In this document: positions 45,376 through 55,500 of the stretch, in pieces | Numbering within the stretch: position 1 is the stretch's first letter | How the letters are laid out: the number at the start of each line of letters is the position of its first letter | Assembly (NCBI GenBank): GCA_963556255.1 | Contig: OY744614.1 | Span: forward strand, 1,274,747 to 1,338,746 | Length of the DNA: 64,000 nucleotides | Direction of reading: 5' to 3' | Origin: Allolobophora icterica | Lineage: Eukaryota > Annelida > Clitellata > Crassiclitellata > Lumbricidae | Notes under the pieces: generated by a model | The model's database searches: none | Told to the model about the DNA's origin: nothing | What the model saw: only the letters and a program-made list of their open reading frames with translations | Translations under genes and position numbers: made by a program

Positions 45376-45699
45376 ATGAAGAACATCCGACAAGACTATT
45401 TTCGCATCTATAGTACGAACCCACAAGACGATAACCGAAATCAACTTAAGAAGTCATTTGCTTTCTTTTTTATCGTATCGGAAATTCGTCTAAACTCATC
45501 GAGAAAATTCTATAGCAAAAACAAAAGTTTCCGACAGAATGCCGTTAAAATCAATCCAAAAGCAAACAATTTCACGCAGTTAGCCGTCGATTACAAAAAT
45601 AAAAAAGTTCTTTTAACAATTCAAAAACCTTTTATCGTCTCCAACTCGGCGATGTGTCAGCCTTATTATGTAATACACGAATATAATAATAATGCATAA
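45376..45699 (+). CDS. Unrecognised 107-codon ORF
   Basis: ATG at 45376 to stop at 45697-45699. Basic and asparagine-rich (for example SSRKFYSKNKSFRQNAVK and NKKVLLTIQKPF), no membrane segment or known motif. It is not in an R1/R2 block and has no matching copy in the window. It may be chance in AT-rich DNA or a fragment of a mobile-element gene. Confidence 0.25.
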   Translation: MKNIRQDYFRIYSTNPQDDNRNQLKKSFAFFFIVSEIRLNSSRKFYSKNKSFRQNAVKINPKANNFTQLAVDYKNKKVLLTIQKPFIVSNSAMCQPYYVIHEYNNNA

Positions 45700-45779
45700 A
45701 ATCCATTACAAACTCAAAGTCTTTGCGATGTTAAGCGATTTTACCTAATTTAACATAATCACCAACAGACAACGCTGAT

Positions 45780-45860
45780 CAGAGGACAGCGGCCAGAGAG
45801 ATTATATATGCCAATCGTGAAAACCTTTTAAAAGGTGTCTTAGTAGTGCTGAATTGGCGG
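45780..45860 (-). repeat. R1 unit, reverse, fragment
   Basis: AACCTTTTAAAAGGTGTCTTAG near 45821. Note that CTTTTAAAAG is itself palindromic. Confidence 0.5.
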
Positions 45861-45894
45861 GCGCGTCTGCCCGTTCGTTCCTCTAGATGCACAG

Positions 45895-46165
45895 ATCGTA
45901 ATCGTAATCGTAAACTTTAAATTTCTAAAGCGCTACTCTAAAGCTAAACGCAGGGCAACAATTTATTCACTAGCGCTGCGTCGTGTCAGATTGGCTGTCC
46001 ATTGGAGGTCTGAATCCGGTTGCCAGAGATTGTAAATCAATGAGAGAAGGCAGAAGAGTTGCTAAAGCGGGTTTCGCTGAAGACGAGAGAGCATAAAAGG
46101 CGGAGGATCGGATCGATTAGAGTATAATTCTTGAAGAGGTGAGACTTTAGTTTAGAGTGGTACCG
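45895..46165 (-). pseudogene. CR1/L2-type LINE 3' end with TAATCG tail
   Basis: Tail (ATCGTAATCGTAATCGTAAAC on the plus strand) at 45895-45917, 3' UTR with AAAGCGCTACTC and CGCAGGGCA, and a minus-strand coding end LRYHSKLKSHLFKNYTLI near 46115-46170. Same family as 10420-10980. Confidence 0.65.
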
Positions 46166-46445
46166 TAACTTAAAGTTGGACTTGAAGATGCTGGATTTCG
46201 AGAAGAATGTGGCCTCGCCTGCAAACTTTGTGAACACACAGCAGATCCAAAGTACCCAACCATGGGCAAGACATGGGCCCATATAGACTCCATGCGGATA
46301 TCAGTGGGAATATGGGACCTCGATGGACTCCAGGAGGGCATGCTAACAGGTAGTTAAGGCCTTCTTGACGACTGTCTTTGAACGATGGCCTGTATGCAGG
46401 ACAGCAAGAAAGTCTGAGTAGATATATACTTCCAAAAGGTAAATA
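46166..46445. other. Ambiguous stretch: LINE antisense or ShK-like sense
   Basis: On the minus strand, FFSKSSIFKSNFK continues the LINE-like C-terminus. On the plus strand, a frame at about 46180-46350 reads GFREECGLACKLCEHTADP, with a C-x3-C-x2-C spacing like the end of a ShK domain, and ends at ACAGGTAGTT, donor-like. I cannot decide; LINE is the simpler reading. Confidence 0.3.
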
Positions 46446-46572
46446 ATTTTTGGTTAGTTGCTATTTAACAACACTGTGTCATAACAAATATTAATAGCGT
46501 CGCCCTCCTTCTTTCTCTATGCGTGGGACTAATACTACCAGACGGTCAGAAGTCAGAGGTTCAAATTAGTAA
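46446..46572 (+). repeat. R2 repeat
   Basis: TTTAACAACACTGTGTCATAAC, AATAGCGTCGCCCTCC, then GTGGGACTAATACTACCAGAC. Confidence 0.65.
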
Positions 46573-46800
46573 ATGAGTACATTGGCCGTACACTGGGAGC
46601 GCCTCTGAATAGTCTAATCTGTGAGCGGCGCTTTATAAAAGATCATATAAGATAGGAATGAGTACACTGACCGTACACAGTAGGTAGGAAGATGACACGG
46701 CGAGGGAGAGGAGTGGCAACCTGCCCTCATATACCGAGGCCAACAAAAAGAAATTGCAAACACTTGATACTGTAGCTTCTGGGACCGCTCTTCTTTCACT
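46573..46800 (+). mobile_element. LINE 3' hairpin fragment and SINE body
   Basis: GAGCGCCTCTGAATAGTC and GAGCGGCGCTTTATAAAAG (46599-46640) are the paired 3' marks of the CR1/L2 family. 46650-46790 (AATGAGTACACTGACCG, GAGAGGAGTGGCAACCTGCCC, AAGAAATTGCAAACACTTGATAC) is another SINE body. Confidence 0.6.
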
Positions 46801-46858
46801 CTTATTTATTCAGAGATTCCGAAAGACACCATTTAAAGGTGTCAAAACAGTATTTTAC
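46801..46858 (-). repeat. R1 fragment, reverse
   Basis: ACACCATTTAAAGGTGTCAAAACAG. Confidence 0.5.
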
Positions 46859-47012
46859 AGTACATTCTGGATCTCTTCCTCCATCCCTGTCCATGCTTAA
46901 AACCTTTTTCTTCTCCTGGAGCTTTCGCACAGGGAGCGCTGCTGAGTGGCCTCAGCTCTGAGCGGCGTTAAACAAATCTCCAAATACGATACGATACGAT
47001 TTATTGGATCAT
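46859..47012 (+). pseudogene. CR1/L2-type LINE 3' end with ACGAT tail
   Basis: CATGCTTAAAACCTTTTTC (end of coding), GCACAGGGAGCGCTGCTGAG and CTGAGCGGCGTTAAAC hairpin zone, then ATACGATACGATACGATTT at 46984-47002. Same end as 34263-34510 in opposite orientation. Confidence 0.65.
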
Positions 47013-47107
47013 TGTAAAGCTTAGGAAAGGCAACAGTACCTTATAACCAAAGATATATTGAATTTATGCAAATTGTACCTCTTCGTTGTCTACATATCGT
47101 CTATTTA
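47013..47107. other. Short spacer
   Basis: AT-rich, ends in the TA target of the next element. Confidence 0.4.
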
Positions 47108-48186
47108 GAGTGCAAAGGTGCTATCTCCATTTTCGTGATTTTTCAGGAGAGCAAATCTAAACTTTTGATAGTTGCTACAAACCCAAAAGTTTTTATATGA
47201 TTGTGATTTATAGTCATTTGGATAATAAATTATTTCCCCAGTTGGAATGTTGTAATTTTTTTAAATTTTGTGACGCCTCGCCTGAAAAAATGCAAAATAA
47301 CAGCAAGTGACCAACGACCTCTCATGCTTGTGACAGACGATAGCACCTTTGCACATTTCAAAATATTTTCTTATCTGGAGATAGCTATAGTTGCACAACA
47401 GCTTAAATTTGCGATTAAAATTACCTTTTACAGAATAAAATATTATAAAATAATAAATAATGATTTCTGTAAATTGCATTGATTTATTTGAGCAATTTAA
47501 TAGAAAATTTAGAAGCTGAAAAATGTATTATTGGTACGCACTCGAAGTTCGAAACTAACGGTTAGAAATGATGTTGGCCCTTCATAATATTTTCAGCTGC
47601 TTACAATAGGGTTAAAGAATCAATAATTTGCAAAATCTTTATTTATATATTCTGTGACCATAATTGATTCACTGATATCAGTTTCATGAAATTTGGATTT
47701 TACTTCAATATTTTCTCTTGACTTATGAGATTCACCGACATCACAGGTTACATCGGATTTCTATCGACACGTGAGATTCGTCGACATCAAATTACCATGA
47801 TTAGGCCTAAATGCAATAATATTTTCAGAATAAAAAGTCTAACTAATGCAAAATGTTCCGAACATGATTGTTAGAAACTTGCAATTTTCCTTTAAAATAC
47901 TTTTGGATTAGTCTTCAGCACGACGCCGTATGTATACTAAAGTAAACCATGGAACCTATTTTTTGGTAAACACATAGTGCAGTAGGCCCTAGCTCTATTG
48001 GAGATAGAACCTTTGCACATTTCAAAACTAGGTCGTTGGAGATAGCACCAATATTAAAACAGTTGCTGCGTTTTTATTTACACTGTGAACGATACCACCT
48101 TTTCACAGTTCAAACACTACATTGGTAGCAATAGAATGAAACAATAAATTTTTTTTTGAAAATTTGGAGATAGCACCTTTGCACTC
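47108..48186. mobile_element. TIR element with TA target, internal TIR-like repeats
   Basis: A 1079-bp element with ends GAGTGCAAAGGTGCTATCTCCA and TGGAGATAGCACC TTTGCACTC (22-bp perfect inverted repeat), flanked by TA at 47106-47107 and 48187-48188, as for mariner/Tc1-type elements. The phrase GATAGCACCTTTGCACATTTC appears again inside near 47338 and 47999 (with one change), and weaker near 48045 and 48090. No transposase frame. Confidence 0.85.
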
Positions 48187-48188
48187 TA

Positions 48189-48332
48189 AGCAGACGATAT
48201 CTTTATAGAGAACTTGTATGGCTTAGAAAAGGTGTCTAAGGGTGGTCTATTTGCTTCATCTCTTTATTGATATTAATTTTAGGGTTAACAGAGCCTTTGA
48301 AGTTAAAACTTTTTTTAAAGTTGTCTCAGAGT
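48189..48332 (-). repeat. R1 fragment, reverse
   Basis: GCTTAGAAAAGGTGTCTAAGG near 48222 and a TTTGAAG...TTTTTTAAAG spacer. Confidence 0.45.
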
Positions 48333-48654
48333 CAGTGTTTAATCTAGACGTCTTTGAGGGGGGAATGTCTCCCCAGGATTGATGTTTCCCCCCAGAGGCC
48401 AGCAATATTACAATGTAGAGACCTTTAGGGGAGGAAAATTCCCCCCAGGATACATGTGGATACATGGTTCCTCAAGAGAGATGAATTCCTAAAAAAAGGT
48501 CATCAACCTTTTTGAGAGAGTAATTGGCGTAGAAAAAGTTAAAAATCGGACGAAAGACTAAAAAAAATTAAAAAAATCTTGTGTAAATTCTTTGGTCCCC
48601 CCCCCCAGAAACCTTGTTTCCCCTCCCAGAAGAGGGGGACTAGATTAAACACTG
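48333..48654. mobile_element. Putative small TIR element
   Basis: CAGTGTTTAATCTAG at 48333 and CTAGATTAAACACTG ending 48654 form a perfect 15-bp inverted repeat of hAT appearance. Subterminal G-runs and C-runs (TTGAGGGGGGAATG, GGTCCCCCCCCCCAG) face each other. The 8 bp flanks (CTCAGAGT, ACTGTTAA) do not match, so the duplication is lost or the class is different. Confidence 0.6.
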
Positions 48655-49180
48655 ACTGTTAAACAACATCTTACGGCTTCCAAGGCCACAAAAGTTGAGA
48701 TAACTTTTTTTTCATATTTGTTCGTAGTGTTCGATGTAGCGATTGAATTCCAAGAGTCAACAGATTTTTCATGGTGTGAAAGGCCGTTGACGTCGATGGG
48801 AAAAACTTCTGTTCCGTTACCACCGCATTAATAGATTACAGTTTCACCGACATGTCCAGTGTTTACCGACATCTTTTGGCTGCCAGGGCCATTAGCGTCG
48901 CCCACCTCCATTATCCAGTTTTGGGTCTGACCCCACTCGAAAACGGTAACGTAGGATATAACGACTGCTTTGCGAGGTCTTATGGCATCAAAGGCCGCTA
49001 ACGCTCCTAGGAAAATTGTGTGAACAGTAGGAACCTTATACATGTATAGCTTAACAAGGCCATTTTTTAAACACGTGCTATGTTAGGAATTTGATTTCTA
49101 TATAGTTTATGATTGAAACGATTAAAAGGTGTATAGACGTAATAACAACGCAGTATATTGTTTACTGACACATTTTGTGG
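48655..49180 (-). repeat. R1 and R2 units, reverse
   Basis: ACATCTTACGGCTTCCAAGG at 48666, GACATCTTTTGGCTGCCAGG near 48870, R2-like GCGTCGCCCACCTCC near 48896, TTAAAAGGTGTATAGACG near 49122, and ACACATTTTGTGGGCGC near 49167. Confidence 0.65.
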
Positions 49181-49440
49181 GCGCTCTATGGTGTAGTACT
49201 TAACGTGCTGGAATGTCAATTCAGAGGTCAGGGGTTCAATTCTCCGTCAGGCTGAAATTTTTCGTTCGAGATTTCTGCTTCACCTGCGACCCCTAGCCCA
49301 GTCAGTTATAATGAGTACACTGGCCGTACACGGTAGCTAGGATATGCCCAGGTTAAGTAAATAAGATCGTGAACACTTCATACACATGGCTGCCTCAGGG
49401 CTAGTAGCTTAACTCACTGCTCTTCATACTGCTGTTTACA
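49181..49440 (+). mobile_element. tRNA-derived SINE, full-length
   Basis: A tRNA-like head of about 72 bp (49181-49252) with TGGTGTAGTACTTAACG (A-box-like) and GGGGTTCAATTCTCC (B box). It is followed by a body with CGTTCGAGATTTCTGCTTC, GTCAGTTATAATGAGTACAC, ACTTCATACACATGGCTGC and CTCAGGGCTAG. Body-only copies occur at 18080 (reverse), 38645, 46650 and 60010 (reverse). Acceptor-stem pairing is weak, so this is a SINE and not a functional tRNA. Confidence 0.75.
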
Positions 49441-49690
49441 GGACCATTGCATGGCTTGGAAAATGGAGCAAACAAAACCGTAAACGGTTAGACAAATTGC
49501 ACTTCTTATTTATAGAACCTTATTAATGCTTAGAAAAGGTGTGTAAGTGACTGCTCTTCTTTTCATCACCTTACTGACATTTGAACGCTATCAGAGCCCT
49601 TGACGTCGACCTTGCCTTAGCATACTTACTTGTCATTATTTTATTTGATGTCAGGCTAAAATTAGCAGGAACTATCAGAGAAACTGTCGC
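49441..49690 (-). repeat. R1 unit, reverse
   Basis: TTAGAAAAGGTGTGTAAGTG near 49531, TTTGAACGCTATCAGAGCCC and TTGACGTCGACCTTGCC near 49600. Confidence 0.55.
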
Positions 49691-49984
49691 TGAACAAGTT
49701 TCATATACTCTCCTCCGTCAGGAGTGCACCGACGTCTTCATATCATTCTGTCCCTGGTTTTATCAACGGCCTACCTCATGTCCAAGTCCTGTGCGTTCAA
49801 ATCCTCGTTTACATTGTCCATCCATGTCTTTGTTTGTCTTCCACACCTCTCTGCCCGATTCTCCTCCTATCTTACTCTCTTCCGTCCCCCTGTGACTATT
49901 CGCCTCGAGTTCTCATATCTATCCATATCTCACCCTGCACCTTCCGACATTGAAGTTTCTCCTTTTCAAGAATTCCTACCTAAG
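49691..49984 (+). pseudogene. CR1/L2-type LINE coding fragment
   Basis: TCTTCCGTCCCCCTGTGACTAT with CTCGAGTTCTCA, and CATTGAAGTTTCTCCTTTTCAAGAA (LKFLLFKNSYL in the LINE frame) parallel 10540-10760. It is fused in frame to the unknown ORF downstream, giving one 346-codon frame from 49724, but that fusion is probably chance. Confidence 0.55.
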
Positions 49985-50928
49985 AAATCGTATCAGCGTG
50001 TGAAACTGCTTCATGCCAACCTGGTTCCGATGAGACTTCAGAAGATAGAAAAGAGACTGAAAGCACAGACGAAGACATACATGTCAACTCTGCCTCTGAA
50101 TCTGCTGAAGATGTCAGAGATTTCTTGTACAATTCCTCTGACAACCTTCGAAATGCAGGGACAGCTTTTTGAATCATACTTTGAATCTGTAGAAAGAAAA
50201 CGATCCCAATCACTCGAAAGCAAACAAAGTCAGGTAACTGATACAAAAATTACGAAAAGATTAACACGAGAGGATTTTTTGCAAAAGGTCCCACTTCAGA
50301 AGCTCCCAGATCAACAGTATGGGAGGGATGGTAAGGATGATGGTCCTTGCCGCAGTGCACACCCGAGAAAAAAGCTTAAAATTAATATTTGTAAGAGTAC
50401 GGTAAATCCGGTTGTCAATAGCATTGAATCGTCCGCTGTTGATAGATCGGTGGGATGTATTGATGTTTCTCAGAAATGTGTGGATGAGATATGTGTTGAT
50501 GAATGTGTTACAAGTAATGATGATGTAAATTTCCAGGTTTTCAGTGAAATGAAAATGATTGAAATGTCAAATGCAAATGTTGTAAGACAAGAGAAGGTCA
50601 TTAGCACGGATAATTCCACATTGATGTTCACTGAGATGACAAGCGATGTAAATAAGTCAATAACTGACCAAGTTATTGAACGTATAATTAACCACAAATC
50701 CCGTCATCCTCTGACTGAGGAAAAAAGCTCTTACGGGAGGTTCAGTCACGCACTGTGTTTATAGAGGGACATAAGGATGATCTTCGTAAGTATTTTAAAC
50801 ACGTGCGTCGTCAACTTAACAAGGGAATAGTTGAGAAGACGAGGGGAGAGGTTGACAAAGTTTTTATAACTCAACAAGGTATACTAAATATCATTGCAAA
50901 AGACGAAGCTCAGAAGAATCAACTTTAA
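49985..50928 (+). CDS. Unrecognised coding-like region, one frameshift
   Basis: A continuous frame runs to a stop at 50762-50764. Its late part (EVISTDN-type, VIERIINHKSRHPLTEEK) continues in another frame from 50725 for 67 codons (KLLREVQSRTVFIEGHKDDL, RKYFKHVRRQLNKGIVEKT, VDKVFITQQGILNIIAKDE) to the stop at 50926-50928. The shift lies in an A6 run at 50721-50726, so a 1-base assembly indel or real frameshift could explain it. Highly charged, with S/T/E/D-rich middle and C-x-rich stretch (CIDVSQKCVDEICVDECV). No known domain recognised. It might be a mobile-element ORF or a host exon. No start codon of its own is assured, since the upstream frame belongs to a LINE. Confidence 0.4.
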
Positions 50929-51113
50929 TGGAAGTTCATGATTAAATCCACGACTGAAATTAAACATTCTCAGCTATATATTCAGCAGTCGTGTTCAATT
51001 GGTAGCTAGGTGTTCACATTCGTAGTTTTGGTCGACGTCAACTGAACTGACACTCACAAGATGTCGCTAAGCCATGAATATTAATGCACAACGCAATGCC
51101 GATTTCGATTGGC
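50929..51113 (+). repeat. R1 unit, forward
   Basis: AAGTTCATGATTAAATCCACGAC, ATTCTCAGCTATATATTCAGC and CACTCACAAGATGTCGCTAAGC near 51050. Confidence 0.7.
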
Positions 51114-51398
51114 ATCGTATCGTATCGTAACGTATCTAGTAATTTATAAGGCGCCTCTCGCAGTATAAACTGTTCAGAGGCGCCCTCAGTGCATGAGCCC
51201 CGTGGAAACAGAAACGTCTTGAGCAAGCGAGTAGATGCAGGGGAGATTCCCATCATGAGTTTAGTTCGAGGTCGAGTTGGAAGACCACTCCAGGGAGGGG
51301 GACCTGTTACAGCAAAAGCTCGACGTTGGGCCAGAGTGGTCCAAGTATGAGGGACAAAGAGATTAAGACGGCCAGTAGAGCGCAAAGGACGAGCAGAA

Positions 51399-51403
<5 letters not shown>

Positions 51404-51490
<87 letters not shown>
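51404..51490. repeat. (GA)n microsatellite inside LINE coding sequence
   Basis: About 43 GA units on the plus strand, read as a Ser-Leu run on the LINE strand. Confidence 0.97.
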
Positions 51491-51493
<3 letters not shown>

Positions 51494-51955
51494 GCCGCAT
51501 AAGGTCAGAGAGGTATTTAGGGGCAAGCCGTTGCTGCGACTTGGAAACCAGAAGGAGGATCTTATACTTGATACGCGAAGTAATCGGGAGCCAGTGTAAG
51601 ACTTCAATCATATATGTGGAGATATGAGCAAATCGAGGAAGACCTGCTATGAGCCTAGCAGCATTTAAGACTGATTGGAGGGGGAGAGGCGTAGCATGGG
51701 GAGACCGAGGAGGAGCGAGTTACAGTAGTCGACCCGAGACCAAATGAATGCATGCACAATGGAGGTAAAGACAGTAGGTATAGTGGATCGCCTGATAGCT
51801 CTCAGTCGTCTCAGTTGGAAGAAGTATGAGCGAGTCAGAGTCGAGATATGTTCAGTAAAGGTGAGGGAGGCCGGAGGAGTCAAGAGTGACACCCAGATCG
51901 CGTACACTGGAGTAATAGTGCCAAACCAAATCACTTGAGTCTTGGTGGAATTTAA

Positions 51956-53618
51956 CCTTCGCAGGACGGAAAGGGGTAAATAATTACCCCAGGGGTGTTT
52001 GGATGTTGATCGCGGACAACTGTAGGTAGGTATAATTTGTCGTTCCACATGTTTACAAGTTACCACCAATGACATATTCTGACTGCATACCCACCACATT
52101 ACCATGTGGTGGGGAAAAGATTTTTCAATCCAAAGTGTCCTGGGGTAAAAATTTACCCCTCTTCGTCCTCAACGTCGTTATTTTTTCGTTCATAGGGCAG
52201 ATATGTTTTTCAAAGATATGAGCTCATAAGTGACTTCCAATCATAAATCAAGTGTGGAATCTACCACGGAACTGAGTGTTAATAGTTTCATAATTGTGGA
52301 GAGTTTATTTTCCAAGATGGCGGCCAATATGGCCACCAAAACAAAAATATGCATGTCTCAGCTCATAGGTAACCTAAAATGACAAATGAAGTGTCAATTG
52401 TAATATCTACAAGGTAAAGGAATCGATTTATCGCAGTGGTAATAGTGTGTGAGTACTACTGTCCAAGATGGCGGCCAACATGGCCGCCAAAACACAAAAA
52501 TGTGTATATCTCGGCTTGTAGGTAAGATACAATGACAAATGAAGTGTCAATTGTAGCATTTCCAAGGTCAAGGAATTCATTTGTCGTAGTGACAATAGCG
52601 TTGGAATACTATCATCCAAGATGGCGGCCAATATGGCCGACAAAACACAAAAATAGGAATTCTCAAGTAGCTGACTGATCGGTCACCATTGCCACAGCGT
52701 TAAATCGATTCCCTGACCTTGGAAATGTTACAATTGACACCTCATTTGTCATTGGAGCTTACCTACAACCTGAGATATACATATTTTTGTGTTTTGGCGG
52801 CCATTTGGCCGCCATCTTGGAAATTAGTATTCCCACACGATTGCCACTACGATAATTTGTTTTCTTGACCTTAGAAATGTTACAATTGATACCTCATTTG
52901 TCATTGTAGCCTACCTATGTGCTGAGATATATATATTTGTTTGTGTTTTCGCGGCCATATTGGCCGCCATATTGGAAAGTATTATTCCTACACTATTGCC
53001 ACTATGATAGATCGATTCCTTGACCTTGAATATGTTACAATTGACACTTCATTTGCAATTGTAGCTTACCTATGAGCAGAGACATACCTATTGTTGTGTA
53101 TGGTGGACCTATTGGCCGCCATCTTGAAAAATAGTGTTCCCACATTATTGCCACTACAATAAATCGATTCCTTGACCTTGGGAATGTTACAATGGACACT
53201 TCATTTGTCATTGTAGTTTACCTATGAGCTGAGATATACATATTGTTATATTTTGGCGGCCATGTTGGCCGCCGTCTTGGACAATAGTATTTGCACACTA
53301 TTGCCACTATGATTAATCGATTTCCTGACCTTGAAAATGTTACAATTGATACTTCATTTGTCATTGTAGCTTACCTACGTGCTGAGATGTACATTTTTGT
53401 GTGTTTTGGCGGCCATATTGACCGCCATCTTGAAAAGTAGTATTTGTACACTATTGCCACTATGATAAATCGATCCCTTGACCTTGGAAATGTTACAATT
53501 GACACTTCATTTGTCATCGTAGCTTACCTGTGAGCTGAGATATTACACATTGTTTTGGGGTAAAAAATTACCCCTCTTCGTCTTCCGTGTATCGTAAAAT
53601 CTTTCCGTCCTGCGAAGG
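51956..53618. mobile_element. piggyBac-type TTAA element, family D
   Basis: A 1663-bp element between TTAA 51952-51955 and 53619-53622. Ends are CCTTCGCAGGACGGAAAG and CTTTCCGTCCTGCGAAGG (18-bp perfect). Subterminal palindromes GGGGTAAATAATTACCCC (51976) and GGGGTAAAAAATTACCCC (53558), plus one at 52142. The interior is mostly a tandem array with an inversion in the middle. Insertion splits the LINE frame at TTAA, confirming the borders. Confidence 0.95.
52312..53560. repeat. ~153-bp tandem units, three forward then five inverted
   Basis: Each unit holds CCAAGATGGCGGCCAATATGGCC, or its reverse, then CTCAGCTCATAGGTAA, AATGACAAATGAAGTGTC, AATTGTAAC and AAGGTCAAGGAATCGAT. Forward AAGATGGCGG at 52314, 52465 and 52618; inverted GCCGCCATCTT-type at 52809, 52963, 53116, 53268 and 53420. 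The switch lies near 52670-52690, so the array is a large inverted repeat. Confidence 0.92.
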
Positions 53619-54400
53619 TTAAACAAAGTCGATTTGATGACATCCAAAGGTGCAAGTCTTGGGTAAGTGCATCAACGGAGGAAACAATGGAAAGTTGATC
53701 AGCTGGTGGACCATGAACAAAAGCTTGTGCGTCATTAGCATAGAGTTGGTAAAGATCAGGGAAATGTCAGCCTTATAGAGGATATAGAGGATAGGTCCAA
53801 GTACAGAGCCCTGGGGTACACCAAATCTAACCCTGACCCATTGAGATCTAGAGTCACCAAAGACAACCATCTGGGAGCGATCAGAAAGATATGATTTAAA
53901 CCAGAGAAGAGGAGTGTTAGAGATGCCACAGGATAGCTGCAAACGACGAAGAAGGATATCATGATCGACCATTTCAAATGCCGAAGAGACGTCAAAAAGA
54001 GCTAGGAGCGAGAGATGGGATTGATCAATAGCCATATAGATGTCAGACAAGAGAGACAGGAGGGCAGTTTCAGTGCAATGACAACCACGAAAACCTGACA
54101 CTGGAGGAAGAAGGCCTGCTTGTTCAAGATAAGGAATGAACTGAAGGGAGACAAGTCTCTCAAGAGTTTTAGAGAGGAAACAGAGATGAGAGATAGGACG
54201 GTAATTTTGACAAGCAGTTGGATCAAGGTTAGATTTCTTAAGGGAGGGGAACACAATGGATTGTTTTTGCGAAGCCGGAAGGTGGCGCCCGGTAAGCGAT
54301 CTGTTGAATAAAACATCTAATAATGTAAATGAACGACATTTTAGTAACATGTAAAGCAAACTAGGGCCATCACTTTTATCCGACCAAGCAAAATATTTCG

Positions 54401-54905
54401 AAAAATTAGAAAAATAAAAAAATCAGATTGCGAGAAGTTTCCTTACTTACTATTTTCGGCTCGTCTTTCAAAATAACCCTACCTTCTGAAACGAAGCTTT
54501 AGTTTATTTATGTTAAACGATGTCTGTTCGGCAGACGGCGACCTTAACTTTTACCCGCAGCAGCGTAGGAGATGATTGTGATGAATCCGCCGATTAAACG
54601 AGATTGCCGAAGATCTATAGTGGGAATGTAAGTGTTTAAAAGGTGTCGAAACTGTTAGTAATGTCGATTGTACTAATGACATCTTGCGATTGCCAGGATC
54701 GTTGATGGAAAACCGACGGTGACATCATCGAATTGGTATCCAACGATTGGTAAATATGTAGCTGAGAGTGGCGGCTTTTAAAGCGAATGTTAACTCCATG
54801 CTTTGATCCTATGTAGCTGTAATTTTAGTTTTAGCGACATTTTACGGATGTCGCTTTAGTTGAAGACCACCTTATGCTTCCCTTACTGGGAAAATGTGGA
54901 TTTGC
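54401..54905 (-). repeat. R1 units, reverse
   Basis: AAAAGGTGTCGAAACTG near 54638, GACATCTTGCGATTGCCAGG near 54677, GGTAAATATGTAGCTGAGAGTGG near 54749, GCGACATTTTACGGATGTCGC near 54831. Confidence 0.7.
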
Positions 54906-55314
54906 ATTTTAGCATGGATGGATGGATGGATGGATGGTTGGATGGATCCGGAGTTTAACGAAATCTTATAGCAACAATGGCTGTTTTAGGTGTCATGACT
55001 GGCCACCTACCCTCATCTAATTTTTTCTCAGTTAAACATTTCCTCATTTCCTTCTTTGTCAGTTACGTTGAAGTCGACCTACGTAAAAAATGTTTCATAA
55101 ACAAGCGAAGAAGAAGAACTTCACCTGTATGCAAATGATGAAAACTGGAAGAGCCACCGTTGTACGTAAAACGCAACCAACGACTGGTTGAAGGGCCTGC
55201 CTTGTAACGAGGAGAGGCTACTGTGTAGGGACCGTGAACAAGTCCTTCACTTCATTTCAAATTGCTCGATCGATACTTGGTCATTATATAGTGGCGCTTA
55301 ATAAATGCATATAA
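54906..55314. other. (GGAT)n tract and unassigned spacer
   Basis: GGATGGATGGATGG at 54913-54950, then R1-like text (AGTTACGTTGAAGTCGACC near 55060). The part 55100-55315 has no recognised mark. Confidence 0.45.
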
Positions 55315-55500
55315 GTAATAATGGTCCTCAGCAGAGTAGACCTATTCGGTGCATGGGCTAATTACCTACTTCATCCTAATTACCTACGTTGTCATCATTA
55401 GTTACTTTGGTCTAATTACCTACATCGGCCTCACTAGCTACGTTGGCCTAATTACCTACATTGATCTAATTACCGACGTTGCACTGTTACCCGCGCAGCT
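55315..55500. repeat. ~19-bp minisatellite CTAATTACCTACGTTGGC
   Basis: Seven or more imperfect units (CTAATTACCTACTTCATC, CTAATTACCTACATTGAT, etc.) following TAATGGTCCTCAGCAGAGTA. The same element, reversed, is at 63625-63835. Confidence 0.85.

Larger units (their letters stand above)
51114..54400 (-). pseudogene. CR1/L2-type LINE, long copy on the minus strand
   Basis: The best-preserved CR1/L2-like LINE here. From 54359 downwards the frame reads NYRPISHLCFLSKTLERL, GFRGCHCTETALLSLLSD, ALFDVSSAFEMVDHDILLRRL (motif A), SQWVRVRFGVPQGSVLGPI (motif B); motif C is shifted and altered (YANDAQAFVHG). A TTAA element (51956-53618) splits it exactly at ...RLCL/NSTKTQVIWFG. The remainder carries SRVDYCNSLLLGLP near 51750, VLHWLPITSRIKYKILLL near 51590, a (GA)n expansion (51404-51490), then AQRRAFAVTGPPPW. 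The 3' end has a GAGGCGCC...GGCGCCTC hairpin zone and a TCGTATCGTATCGTAACG tail at 51115-51134. The endonuclease domain is missing, and frameshifts mean it is dead. Confidence 0.88.

Noticed and set aside
49181..49252. Functional tRNA gene
   Set aside because: A- and B-box-like texts are present, but the acceptor stem does not pair well and a conserved SINE body follows, with several body copies elsewhere.
49724..50764. A single 346-codon gene
   Set aside because: The first 85 or so codons are in a LINE 3' fragment read in its own or a neighbouring frame, so the start is not credible; only the later part is reported as coding-like.
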